From contig CAUEQX010000125.1 in assembly GCA_959020035.1 (NCBI GenBank), positions 1 to 5,263 of the forward strand: a DNA stretch of 5,263 bases, given 5' to 3'. The position numbers and the translations under genes are program-made. This DNA is from an uncultured Collinsella sp. GTDB lineage: Bacteria; Actinomycetota; Coriobacteriia; Coriobacteriales; Coriobacteriaceae. Below the pieces are notes generated by a model that searched no databases, was not told where the DNA came from, and worked only from the letters and a program-made list of their open reading frames with translations. Shown here in pieces: positions 1 to 5,263 of the stretch (positions are counted from its first letter, which is position 1; every line of letters begins with the position of its first letter).

Positions 1-2057
1 GCGCCCACGTTTGACGTCATGATGATCACCGTATTGCGGAAGTCGACCGTCTTGCCCTGGCTATCGGTCAGACGGCCCTCCTCCAACACCTGCAGCAGGA
101 TATTGAAGATGTCGGGGTGCGCCTTCTCGATCTCGTCGAACAGCACGACCGAGTACGGGTGACGGCGAACAGCCTTGGTGAGCTGGCCGCCCTCGTCGTG
201 GCCCACATAGCCCGGGGGGCTACCGATGAGCTTGGAGACCTCGAACTCACTGCCAAACTCCGACATATCGAAGCTGATGAGCGCGTCCTTGCTGCCAAAG
301 AGATACTCGGCGAGCGTCTTGGCGAGCTCGGTTTTGCCCGTGCCGGTGGGGCCCAGGAAGATAAAGCTGCCGCCGGGGCGACGCGGGTCCTTGAGCGGCG
401 AGCGGCTGCGGCGCACGGCCTTGGCAACGGCCTCGACGGCCTCGTCCTGACCGATGATGCGCGTCTTGAGCACGCTTTCGGCCTGCAGCAGGCGGCGGCT
501 CTCGCTCTCGGTGAGCGAGGACACCGGCACGCCCGAGGTCACGGACACGATGTCGGCAATCTGGGAGACATCGATGGTGAGCGGGCTGGCGTCGAGCTCG
601 GCCGTCCAGGCAGCCTTGGCCTCGGCGAGCTCAATCTCGGCAGCCTTTTGCTGCTCGGTGATCTCGGCGGCCTTGTTCATGTCGTCGCTCTCGGTGGCCT
701 CCTGCGCGGCGGCCTTAAGCTCCTCCACGCGATGCTCGGCCTCGCGCACCGGCTCGGGCGCGCGGTTGGCGGCGATGCGGGCGCGGGCGCCGGCCTCGTC
801 AATGAGGTCGATGGCCTTATCGGGCAGGAAGCGATCCTGGATGTAGCGGTCGGAGAGGTTCGCGGCGGCCTCGATAGCACCCTGCGTATAGCGCACATGG
901 TGGTGCTCCTCGTAGCGCGGCTTGAGCGCGGTCAGGATCTTGACCGTGTCCTCGACGCTCGGCTCCTCGACATCGATGGTCTGGAAGCGACGCTCGAAGG
1001 CCGGGTCCTTGGTGAGGTACTTGCGGAATTCCTCGGCCGTGGTGGCGCCGATAATCTGGAAGGCACCGCGCGCGAGCACGGGCTTGAGCATGGAGCTCGC
1101 GTCGATGGAGCCCTCGGCAGAGCCGGCACCGATGATGGTGTGCATCTCGTCAATAAACAGGATGACGTCGTCAGCTTCGGTGGCCTCCTGGATCACGTTC
1201 TTGAGGCGCTCCTCAAACTCACCGCGATACTTGGCGCCCGCAACGAGGCCCGGCAGGTCGAGCGTCCAGATGTTCTGGTTCATAAGGTTCTCGGGCACGT
1301 TGCCAGCTGCAATCTGCTGAGCCAGACCCTCGACGATGGCCGTCTTGCCCACGCCGGGGTCGCCCAAGATAAGCGGATTGTTCTTGGTGCGACGCGAAAG
1401 GATCTCCATCATACGCTGGACTTCCTTTTCGCGACCAATTACAGGGTCGAGCTCGCCGTCGCGCGCCTTCTGCGTAAGGTTGGTGGCGAACTGCTTAAGC
1501 GTATCGGTGCCGCTCCCCTTTTGCTGCGACGCGTCCGAGCCGCTAAAGAACGGCAGGCCCGCACCGGGACGCCCGGCACCGGCGCCGGCGAGCGGACGCT
1601 TCTTGTCCTGGTCCTTGGCGGTAAGTTTCTCGATAGCCTTTTTGATGGAGGCGGACGACACACCCAGGCGCATGAGGATGTCCATGGCCATGCCGTTACC
1701 CTCTTCGACGATGCCAATCAGCAAGTGCTCGGTCGACACGTAGGTCTGGTTGTTCTCACGTGCCACGCGGAAGGAGCGCTCCATCACGCTAATGACGAGC
1801 GGCGTAAAGGCAAGCTTGGCAGCCTCGGTCTCCTCGCTGGGCTCGGGAACCGTGGTCTGGACCTCCTTGAGGGTGTCCATGATGTCGTCGTAGGAGATAT
1901 CAAGCGAGCGCAGCGCCTCGGCAGCGATGCCCTCGTCCTCCTTGGCGAGTGCGAGCAGCAGGTGCTCGGTGCCCACCTTATTTGAGTGCAGATCGAGCGC
2001 CTCCTGTTTGGCCATCGACATGACCTTGCGCGCTCGATCGGTAAATCTATCTAACAT
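1..2057 (-). CDS. clpC: ClpC-type AAA+ Clp protease ATP-binding subunit, 3' end cut by the window
   Basis: Hsp100 unfoldase that threads substrates into the ClpP peptidase in the cytoplasm. About 685 codons are visible, starting MLDRFTDRARKVMSMAKQEA. The N-domain has both Clp-N repeats (VGTEHLLLAL near residue 27 and VSTEHLLIGI near 100). A Gly/Ala/Pro-rich linker spans about 147-184. The first AAA+ module has Walker A GDPGVGKT (232-239) and Walker B LFIDE (D303-E304). A short UVR-like middle domain lies near 440-490. The second module has Walker A GPTGTGKT (569-576) and Walker B VVLFDE (D641-E642). The frame leaves the window at MTSNVG, so roughly 130-170 residues, including any ClpP-binding loop and the sensor-2 region, are missing. 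The ~337-residue spacing between the Walker A motifs and the short middle domain fit ClpC rather than ClpB. The ATG at 2057 was chosen because AAGGAAA lies 5 bases upstream. An in-frame ATG at 2081 has no such site. The frame reads without interruption. Confidence 0.96.
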   Translation of the reverse strand, partial: MLDRFTDRARKVMSMAKQEALDLHSNKVGTEHLLLALAKEDEGIAAEALRSLDISYDDIMDTLKEVQTTVPEPSEETEAAKLAFTPLVISVMERSFRVARENNQTYVSTEHLLIGIVEEGNGMAMDILMRLGVSSASIKKAIEKLTAKDQDKKRPLAGAGAGRPGAGLPFFSGSDASQQKGSGTDTLKQFATNLTQKARDGELDPVIGREKEVQRMMEILSRRTKNNPLILGDPGVGKTAIVEGLAQQIAAGNVPENLMNQNIWTLDLPGLVAGAKYRGEFEERLKNVIQEATEADDVILFIDEMHTIIGAGSAEGSIDASSMLKPVLARGAFQIIGATTAEEFRKYLTKDPAFERRFQTIDVEEPSVEDTVKILTALKPRYEEHHHVRYTQGAIEAAANLSDRYIQDRFLPDKAIDLIDEAGARARIAANRAPEPVREAEHRVEELKAAAQEATESDDMNKAAEITEQQKAAEIELAEAKAAWTAELDASPLTIDVSQIADIVSVTSGVPVSSLTESESRRLLQAESVLKTRIIGQDEAVEAVAKAVRRSRSPLKDPRRPGGSFIFLGPTGTGKTELAKTLAEYLFGSKDALISFDMSEFGSEFEVSKLIGSPPGYVGHDEGGQLTKAVRRHPYSVVLFDEIEKAHPDIFNILLQVLEEGRLTDSQGKTVDFRNTVIIMTSNVG

Positions 2058-2062
2058 GCTCG

Positions 2063-2069
2063 TTTCCTT
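2063..2069 (-). promoter_or_regulatory. Ribosome binding site of clpC
   Basis: On the minus strand AAGGAAA lies 5 bases before the ATG at 2057. It decides the start: the in-frame ATG eight codons upstream (2081) is preceded by a T-rich stretch with no purine-rich site. Confidence 0.7.
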
Positions 2070-2088
2070 ACATGAGTTCATCGAAATC

Positions 2089-2116
2089 AAAACGCCCGCC
2101 CGTCGGCGGCGCTTTT
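2089..2116 (-). terminator. Terminator-like GC hairpin in the clpC leader
   Basis: Read on the minus strand, an A4 run and one G are followed by the arm CGCC-GCC, the tetraloop GACG, and the arm GGC-(G)-GGCG, then T4. That gives seven G:C pairs with one bulged G; the flanking A4 and T4 could add four more pairs. The element is nearly symmetric and could act on either strand. On the minus strand it ends 31 bases before the clpC start. It could end the activase-tetR transcript, or fold in the clpC 5' leader as an attenuator. The T tract is short (TTTTG), so intrinsic termination may be weak. Confidence 0.45.
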
Positions 2117-2196
2117 GTCTCTTTACCCACAGGTTGTCTATGTTAACAGCTGGAGGAATATCTATAAACCCGGCTCACATGAATGCAGGTTATGAC

Positions 2197-2224
2197 CGCA
2201 TCGCGGGACTCACCGCGCGATGCG
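2197..2224. repeat. Perfect 9-bp inverted repeat downstream of tetR
   Basis: CGCATCGCG (2197-2205) and CGCGATGCG (2216-2224) are exact reverse complements separated by 10 bases. The pair starts 26 bases past the tetR stop. It could be an RNA hairpin at the end of the activase-tetR mRNA or a protein-binding dyad. No T tract follows it on the minus strand, so it is not a standard intrinsic terminator. One arm also belongs to the direct repeat with the end of tetR. Confidence 0.5.
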
Positions 2225-2232
2225 CGACAGGC
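2216..2232. repeat. Direct repeat, copy outside tetR (decayed copy of the tetR 3' end)
   Basis: CGCGATGCGCGACAGGC matches 16 of 17 bases with 2284-2300 inside tetR. Similarity continues leftward: after a short divergent stretch with a length change, both copies carry GAGTCCCG when read on the minus strand. The matching part of tetR encodes AYRASRATSP near the C terminus. The copy here lies beyond the tetR stop and, in the matching frame, would encode ACRAS before diverging. It looks like a 68-bp-offset duplication of the gene end that has since decayed. Confidence 0.6.
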
Positions 2233-2249
2233 GCCCCGCAAGAGAAACC

Positions 2250-2948
2250 CTAGGCGTCTTTCACCACGTCGGGACTCGTCGCACGCGATGCGCGATAGGC
2301 ATCGGCCTCCTTGGAGACGCGTTCGAGCAGCTCGGATGTATCGACGCCCTCGACTTGCGCGACCGTTTCCACCGTCTGCATGGCGACCGCCCTCAGGTAC
2401 GCGCACGCGCTGTCCCCCGGCTGCTCGAGGTCTATCTCCTCGCCGCCCTCCCGGGCAAAGCCGACCGCCATCACAAAGCCCATGATGCCCGAGACCAGAA
2501 AGCCCACCGCAAAGCTCGAATATGCCTTGAGCTCTTCTCCGTCGGGGTGGACGATCTCTCTCACGCGGTCGATGATGATCGTATGGATGCCCTGCACGAC
2601 CTGCTCGGCGGCACCCGCCCTCATGGTGATGACGATGCGCTGCAGCAGGCAGCGGACGTCGCGCCGGTCGAACGCCGAAAGGTCGCCCTCGCTCGAAAAA
2701 TGCCAGAGGGCATCGGTGATGAGCTCGTTATCCTGCAGCAGCTGGGCTATGACGATGGCGACGAGTTCATCGAAATCGTGAAAATAGTAGTAAAACGTTC
2801 CGCGATTGCACTGGGCGGCGCGGGTCACCTCGCCAACCGACAGCTCGAAGATGCTGTTGTTCTCGATGAGCTCCCAAAACGCCTCGATGATACGGGTGCG
2901 TGCATCGGGCGCATCGGCGTCCTTACGCGGTCTCGCCATGCGCCTCAC
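2250..2948 (-). CDS. TetR/AcrR-family transcriptional regulator
   Basis: Cytoplasmic one-component repressor of about 229-232 residues, slightly longer than the usual ~200. The N-terminal DNA-binding domain covers roughly residues 15-65. It begins MARPRKD, continues with helix TRIIEAFWELIE, and has the helix-turn-helix FELSVGEVTRAAQCNRGTF ending in YYYFHDFDEL, the family's typical YYHFxxKxxL position. The rest (about 70-215) is the variable ligand/dimer domain, with a very hydrophobic helix FAVGFLVSGIMGFVMAVGF at 147-165 that may line the effector pocket. Start choice is open: GTG at 2948 has AGGGG 4 bases upstream, and ATG at 2939 has GAGG 3 bases upstream. Either start overlaps the activase stop (2923-2925), by 26 or 17 bases, so the two genes are probably co-transcribed and translationally coupled. 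By position it likely represses the activase operon, with an acyl-CoA or fatty-acid-like effector as a guess. The operator would lie outside the window. Confidence 0.93.
   Translation of the reverse strand: MRRMARPRKDADAPDARTRIIEAFWELIENNSIFELSVGEVTRAAQCNRGTFYYYFHDFDELVAIVIAQLLQDNELITDALWHFSSEGDLSAFDRRDVRCLLQRIVITMRAGAAEQVVQGIHTIIIDRVREIVHPDGEELKAYSSFAVGFLVSGIMGFVMAVGFAREGGEEIDLEQPGDSACAYLRAVAMQTVETVAQVEGVDTSELLERVSKEADAYRASRATSPDVVKDA
2284..2300. repeat. Direct repeat, copy inside the tetR 3' end
   Basis: CGCGATGCGCGATAGGC, partner of 2216-2232 with one mismatch. It encodes residues AYRAS (about 218-222) of the TetR protein on the minus strand. Confidence 0.6.
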
Positions 2949-5263
2949 CGCACCCCTGCGCCTTGGCGTTCATGATGAGCATCTGAAGACGGTTCTCCAC
3001 GTTGGCGAAGCTCACGTCGGGATCGTAGTCGAGCGGCAGGAACTGCGCCGTGGGATACTGCTCCTTGAGCGCATGGATGAGCCCGCGCCCCACGACATGG
3101 TTGGGCAGACACCCGAACGGCTGCAGGATCACGAAGTTGCGGCAGCCGCGCTTGGCGTGCTCGAGAATCTCCGCCGGAATCAGCACGCCCTCGCCCGCAT
3201 CGAACGTATGGTGCAGGATCTTATCGCTCGCGCGCACGAGCTCGGGCATGCGCGTCGGCGGCTCGTAGAGCGGGCTCGCCGCGCCCAGGCGGTCGCAACG
3301 GTCGTGCGCGAGCTCGAACAGGTTGTCCGCCGTGGCGTACCAGGCCTTTTCGGGCAGCGACAGGTCGACGTGGAACTCGCGCGACTGCGCATGCTTGTAG
3401 AAATAGGTCTTGCGGATCACGTCGGTCATGCGCGCCTCGATGACCTCGAGCCCGTTGTCCTCGAGGTAGCGCTCGATCTCGTGGTTGGCGCCGAGATGGA
3501 AATTGAGCAGGTACTCGCCCACGATGAGAACGGTCGGATGCGGGTTCGAGCGGTCGTACGGAACGGCGTCCATGATCGCAAGCGCGCGTTTGAAGCCCGT
3601 CGCCTGGCCTCTCAGCCCGGAGCGCTCCATGCCCTCGATAACCTCATCGAGCGCGCGGTCGAACGCAGCGTCCGCCGCGCCCTTCTCGAGCTCGTAGGGA
3701 CGGATGCGCCTAAGCATGGCCTCGAGGGCATCGATCATGGGAAGACCGTAGGCGATCTGGATGCTCGGGCCAAGGCCGAGCTTGAAGCCCGGATGCGCAT
3801 TGTGGGCATCGACGTCGTCGTTGGTGAGCACCGGGACATAGTCGTATCCCGCGTCGTCGAGCGCGCGGCGCAGCAGGGGCATGTAGTGCGTCAGGCGGCA
3901 GTCGCCGATATACTTGCCAGTCACCACGGCGACGTCGTGCGGGTCGTACTTACCGCTCTCGAGTGCCGCGAGCGCCTCGCCGATCACGATTTGCGCGGGG
4001 AAGCAGATGTCGTTGTGCACATAGCGTTTGCCCAGGCGGATGGCATCCTCGCGCCCGATATCAAGGGCCTCGGCGCGCACGCCCTGATTGCGCATCGCCG
4101 CGGTCATGAGCCTGCAGAACGCATGGGAGGTGTTGGGGACCAGCGCGATCTTGTCGTGCCGGTCGCGCTTGGTGTACTTGACCTTATACGGGTCGTCGAG
4201 CGGATGGACCGCGTGCACCCGGGCGCCCTCGGCACGCTCCTCCGCGCGACGACGGTTGACCGACTCGATAAACGAACGCACGCGAATGCCCATGGGACCG
4301 GCGACGTCGCTCTCATCGAGCTTGATCATCATCGGAACCTTGGAGCCCATCTCGCCCATCATGCGCGCGATCTCGTCGGTGAGATACGCATCGTGGCCGC
4401 AGCCGAAGCTGCCCATCTGCACGAGCTCGAGCTCGGGCGTCGATGCGACGATGACCGCGCACGACAGCATGCGCGCATGATAGTTGTTCACGATGTCGAT
4501 GCGGCTGTTGGAAAGATCGACGTTGCAGACCCCCGGCACCGCATCGGGCGTCAGCACGGGGATGCCGCGCTCAGAGAAGAGCTTGGGCAGCCCGTGGTTG
4601 ACCAGCGGGTCGTTGTGGTACGGGCGCGAAGCGATCACCACCGCGTAGCCGCCGTCCTCGTGCACGTTCTCGAGCACCTGCCTGCCGCGCAGCTGCAGCT
4701 GGTTCTCAAACGTCTCCTGCGCGCGGTCCGCCTGCTCGGTCGCCTTGGCAACCAGGTCGGCATCGATATCGAAGGTCTCCTTGCACCACGCCTTGAGCTG
4801 GCGGTTTCGGTCGCCCTCGTCGTACCAGTGGAACAGCGGCGTATCGAACGGAACGCCGAAACGCTCCTCCGGGTTATCGGAATTGCGCATCACGTAGGGG
4901 TATCCCTTTACGACGGCGCACATCCACTCGCTGGTAGAGGCGGTGTTTTCGGTGGGCACCGTCGTGATGATGGGCATGAAGATGCGGTCGACGCCGGCGT
5001 CGACGAGATTGCGGATGTGCCCGTGGACGAGCTTGGCCGGGAAGCACACGGTGTCGGATGTGACGTGCGCCAGACCGCGCTCGTACATCGCCTTGGTGCT
5101 GCGTCCCGAGACGCGCACCTTAAAGCCGAGCGTGCTGAAGAACGTCGACCAGAACGGCATGGTGTCCCAGAACTCGAGCACACGGGGAATGCCGATCGTG
5201 ACATCGCGCCCCATTACAGTCTGAAGTGGGCCACCGATAAATTTCGATGGCGAGCATTCGGCG
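2923..5263 (-). CDS. Large 2-hydroxyacyl-CoA dehydratase activase-like protein, C-terminal part (5' end outside the window)
   Basis: Related to the giant fusions in which BadF/BcrA-type ATPase activase domains are followed by a DUF2229 region and an HgdB-like region. The activases pass ATP-driven electrons to Fe-S dehydratase or reductase partners. Numbering from the first visible Met (5214): IGIPRVLEFW (7-16) opens DUF2229; SDTVCFPAKLVHGH has C57; SRPYHNDPLVNHG lies at 196-208; SFGCGHDAYLTDEI has C272. In the HgdB-like part, VHNDICFPAQ has C404, GDCRLTHY has C439, IRPYELEKG lies at 504-512, IVGEYLLNFH at 564-573, and QPFGCLPNHVVGRG has C702. The Met at 5214 has no ribosome binding site, and the frame stays open to 5263, reading AECSPSKFIGGPLQTV before it. 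The true start is therefore probably far upstream, in a protein of about 1,400 residues. No ATPase domain is visible here. The family is secure; the substrate is unknown. The 3' end overlaps tetR. Confidence 0.9.
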   Translation of the reverse strand, partial: AECSPSKFIGGPLQTVMGRDVTIGIPRVLEFWDTMPFWSTFFSTLGFKVRVSGRSTKAMYERGLAHVTSDTVCFPAKLVHGHIRNLVDAGVDRIFMPIITTVPTENTASTSEWMCAVVKGYPYVMRNSDNPEERFGVPFDTPLFHWYDEGDRNRQLKAWCKETFDIDADLVAKATEQADRAQETFENQLQLRGRQVLENVHEDGGYAVVIASRPYHNDPLVNHGLPKLFSERGIPVLTPDAVPGVCNVDLSNSRIDIVNNYHARMLSCAVIVASTPELELVQMGSFGCGHDAYLTDEIARMMGEMGSKVPMMIKLDESDVAGPMGIRVRSFIESVNRRRAEERAEGARVHAVHPLDDPYKVKYTKRDRHDKIALVPNTSHAFCRLMTAAMRNQGVRAEALDIGREDAIRLGKRYVHNDICFPAQIVIGEALAALESGKYDPHDVAVVTGKYIGDCRLTHYMPLLRRALDDAGYDYVPVLTNDDVDAHNAHPGFKLGLGPSIQIAYGLPMIDALEAMLRRIRPYELEKGAADAAFDRALDEVIEGMERSGLRGQATGFKRALAIMDAVPYDRSNPHPTVLIVGEYLLNFHLGANHEIERYLEDNGLEVIEARMTDVIRKTYFYKHAQSREFHVDLSLPEKAWYATADNLFELAHDRCDRLGAASPLYEPPTRMPELVRASDKILHHTFDAGEGVLIPAEILEHAKRGCRNFVILQPFGCLPNHVVGRGLIHALKEQYPTAQFLPLDYDPDVSFANVENRLQMLIMNAKAQGCGEAHGETA
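2953..2957 (-). promoter_or_regulatory. Candidate ribosome binding site of tetR
   Basis: AGGGG on the minus strand, 4 bases before the GTG at 2948 and 13 before the ATG at 2939. It lies inside the last codons of the activase gene and slightly favours the GTG start. GAGG at 2943-2946 is the competing site for the ATG start. Confidence 0.35.

Larger units (their letters stand above)
2058..2249. other. tetR-clpC intergenic region
   Basis: No gene is supported here. Moving along the minus strand from tetR it holds the decayed copy of the tetR 3' end (2216-2232), the 9-bp inverted repeat (2197-2224), an AT-richer stretch at about 2125-2175 that is the likeliest place for a clpC promoter, the GC hairpin (2089-2116), a 15-base match to tetR (2074-2088) and the clpC ribosome binding site. 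No -35/-10 pair good enough to call was found. TATAGA near 2156-2161 is the best -10-like word, but it lacks a convincing -35. Confidence 0.6.

Noticed and set aside
117..1985. A 622-codon plus-strand open frame across clpC
   Set aside because: It lies exactly antisense to clpC, reads as Leu/Gly/Ala/Val-rich low-complexity sequence with no recognisable domain, and is explained by the G/C third-position bias of the minus-strand gene.
1..2057. ClpB as an alternative identity for the Clp ATPase
   Set aside because: The two Walker A motifs are only about 337 residues apart and the middle domain is short and UVR-like. ClpB has a long coiled-coil insertion and wider spacing.
2125..2175. A sigma-70 promoter for clpC using TATAGA or TAAAGA as -10
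   Set aside because: Neither word is paired with a good -35 at 16-18 bases (TTAACA is 15 bases from TAAAGA), so a promoter could not be assigned.
2058..2249. CIRCE, CtsR-box or HAIR heat-shock operators upstream of clpC
   Set aside because: I looked for TTAGCACTC-N9-GAGTGCTAA, the GGTCAAA heptad repeat and CTTGAGT-N7-ACTCAAG, and found no acceptable match.
2143..2406. An 87-codon minus-strand frame bridging the tetR end and the intergenic region
   Set aside because: It is out of frame with tetR, Arg/Gly-rich, and has no ribosome binding site. It stays open mainly because of base composition.
2220..2975. A 251-codon plus-strand open frame opposite tetR
   Set aside because: Antisense shadow of tetR: the minus-strand frame has a clear TetR helix-turn-helix, and this one has no family signature.
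5212..5214. ATG at 5214 as the true start of the activase
   Set aside because: There is no purine-rich site upstream, the frame is open to the window edge, and the protein would begin in the middle of the known domain order.
1..5263. tRNA, rRNA, CRISPR array or insertion sequence
   Set aside because: No cloverleaf-like sequence, regularly spaced repeats, transposase motifs or terminal inverted repeats were seen.

Overview
The window holds three genes, all read on the minus strand, so transcription runs from the right edge (5263) to the left edge (1). In transcription order they are: the C-terminal half of a very large 2-hydroxyacyl-CoA dehydratase activase-like protein (2923-5263, 5' end outside the window); a TetR-family repressor that overlaps its 3' end (2250-2948); and, after a 192-base gap, the first ~685 codons of the AAA+ Clp ATPase ClpC (1-2057, 3' end outside the window). 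No convincing gene lies on the plus strand. The long plus-strand frames are GC-rich shadows of the minus-strand genes.

The DNA is GC-rich with strong third-position G/C bias. It combines a ClpC-type Clp ATPase with an oxygen-sensitive, anaerobe-type CoA-enzyme activase. This suggests a strictly anaerobic, high-GC Gram-positive, most likely a gut Coriobacteriia (Collinsella/Olsenella/Eggerthella-like). That assignment is inference from gene content and composition, not from a marker gene.

Activase-tetR (2250-5263) looks like a two-gene operon. The stop of the activase lies inside the start region of tetR, which implies translational coupling, and the repressor probably controls the module it sits in. 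The activase part visible here carries the DUF2229-type region and the HgdB-like C-terminal region with conserved cysteines. The ATPase (BadF/BcrA-type) domains expected at the N terminus would be upstream of 5263.

The tetR-clpC gap (2058-2249) is the least ordinary part. It contains a decayed direct repeat of the last codons of tetR, a perfect 9-bp inverted repeat, a GC-rich hairpin with A and T flanks just upstream of clpC, and a good clpC ribosome binding site. No CIRCE, CtsR or HAIR heat-shock operator could be recognised. I did not find a clear undescribed system. The best candidates for follow-up are the activase/TetR module, with its altered cysteine motif, and the repeat- and hairpin-bearing leader of clpC.
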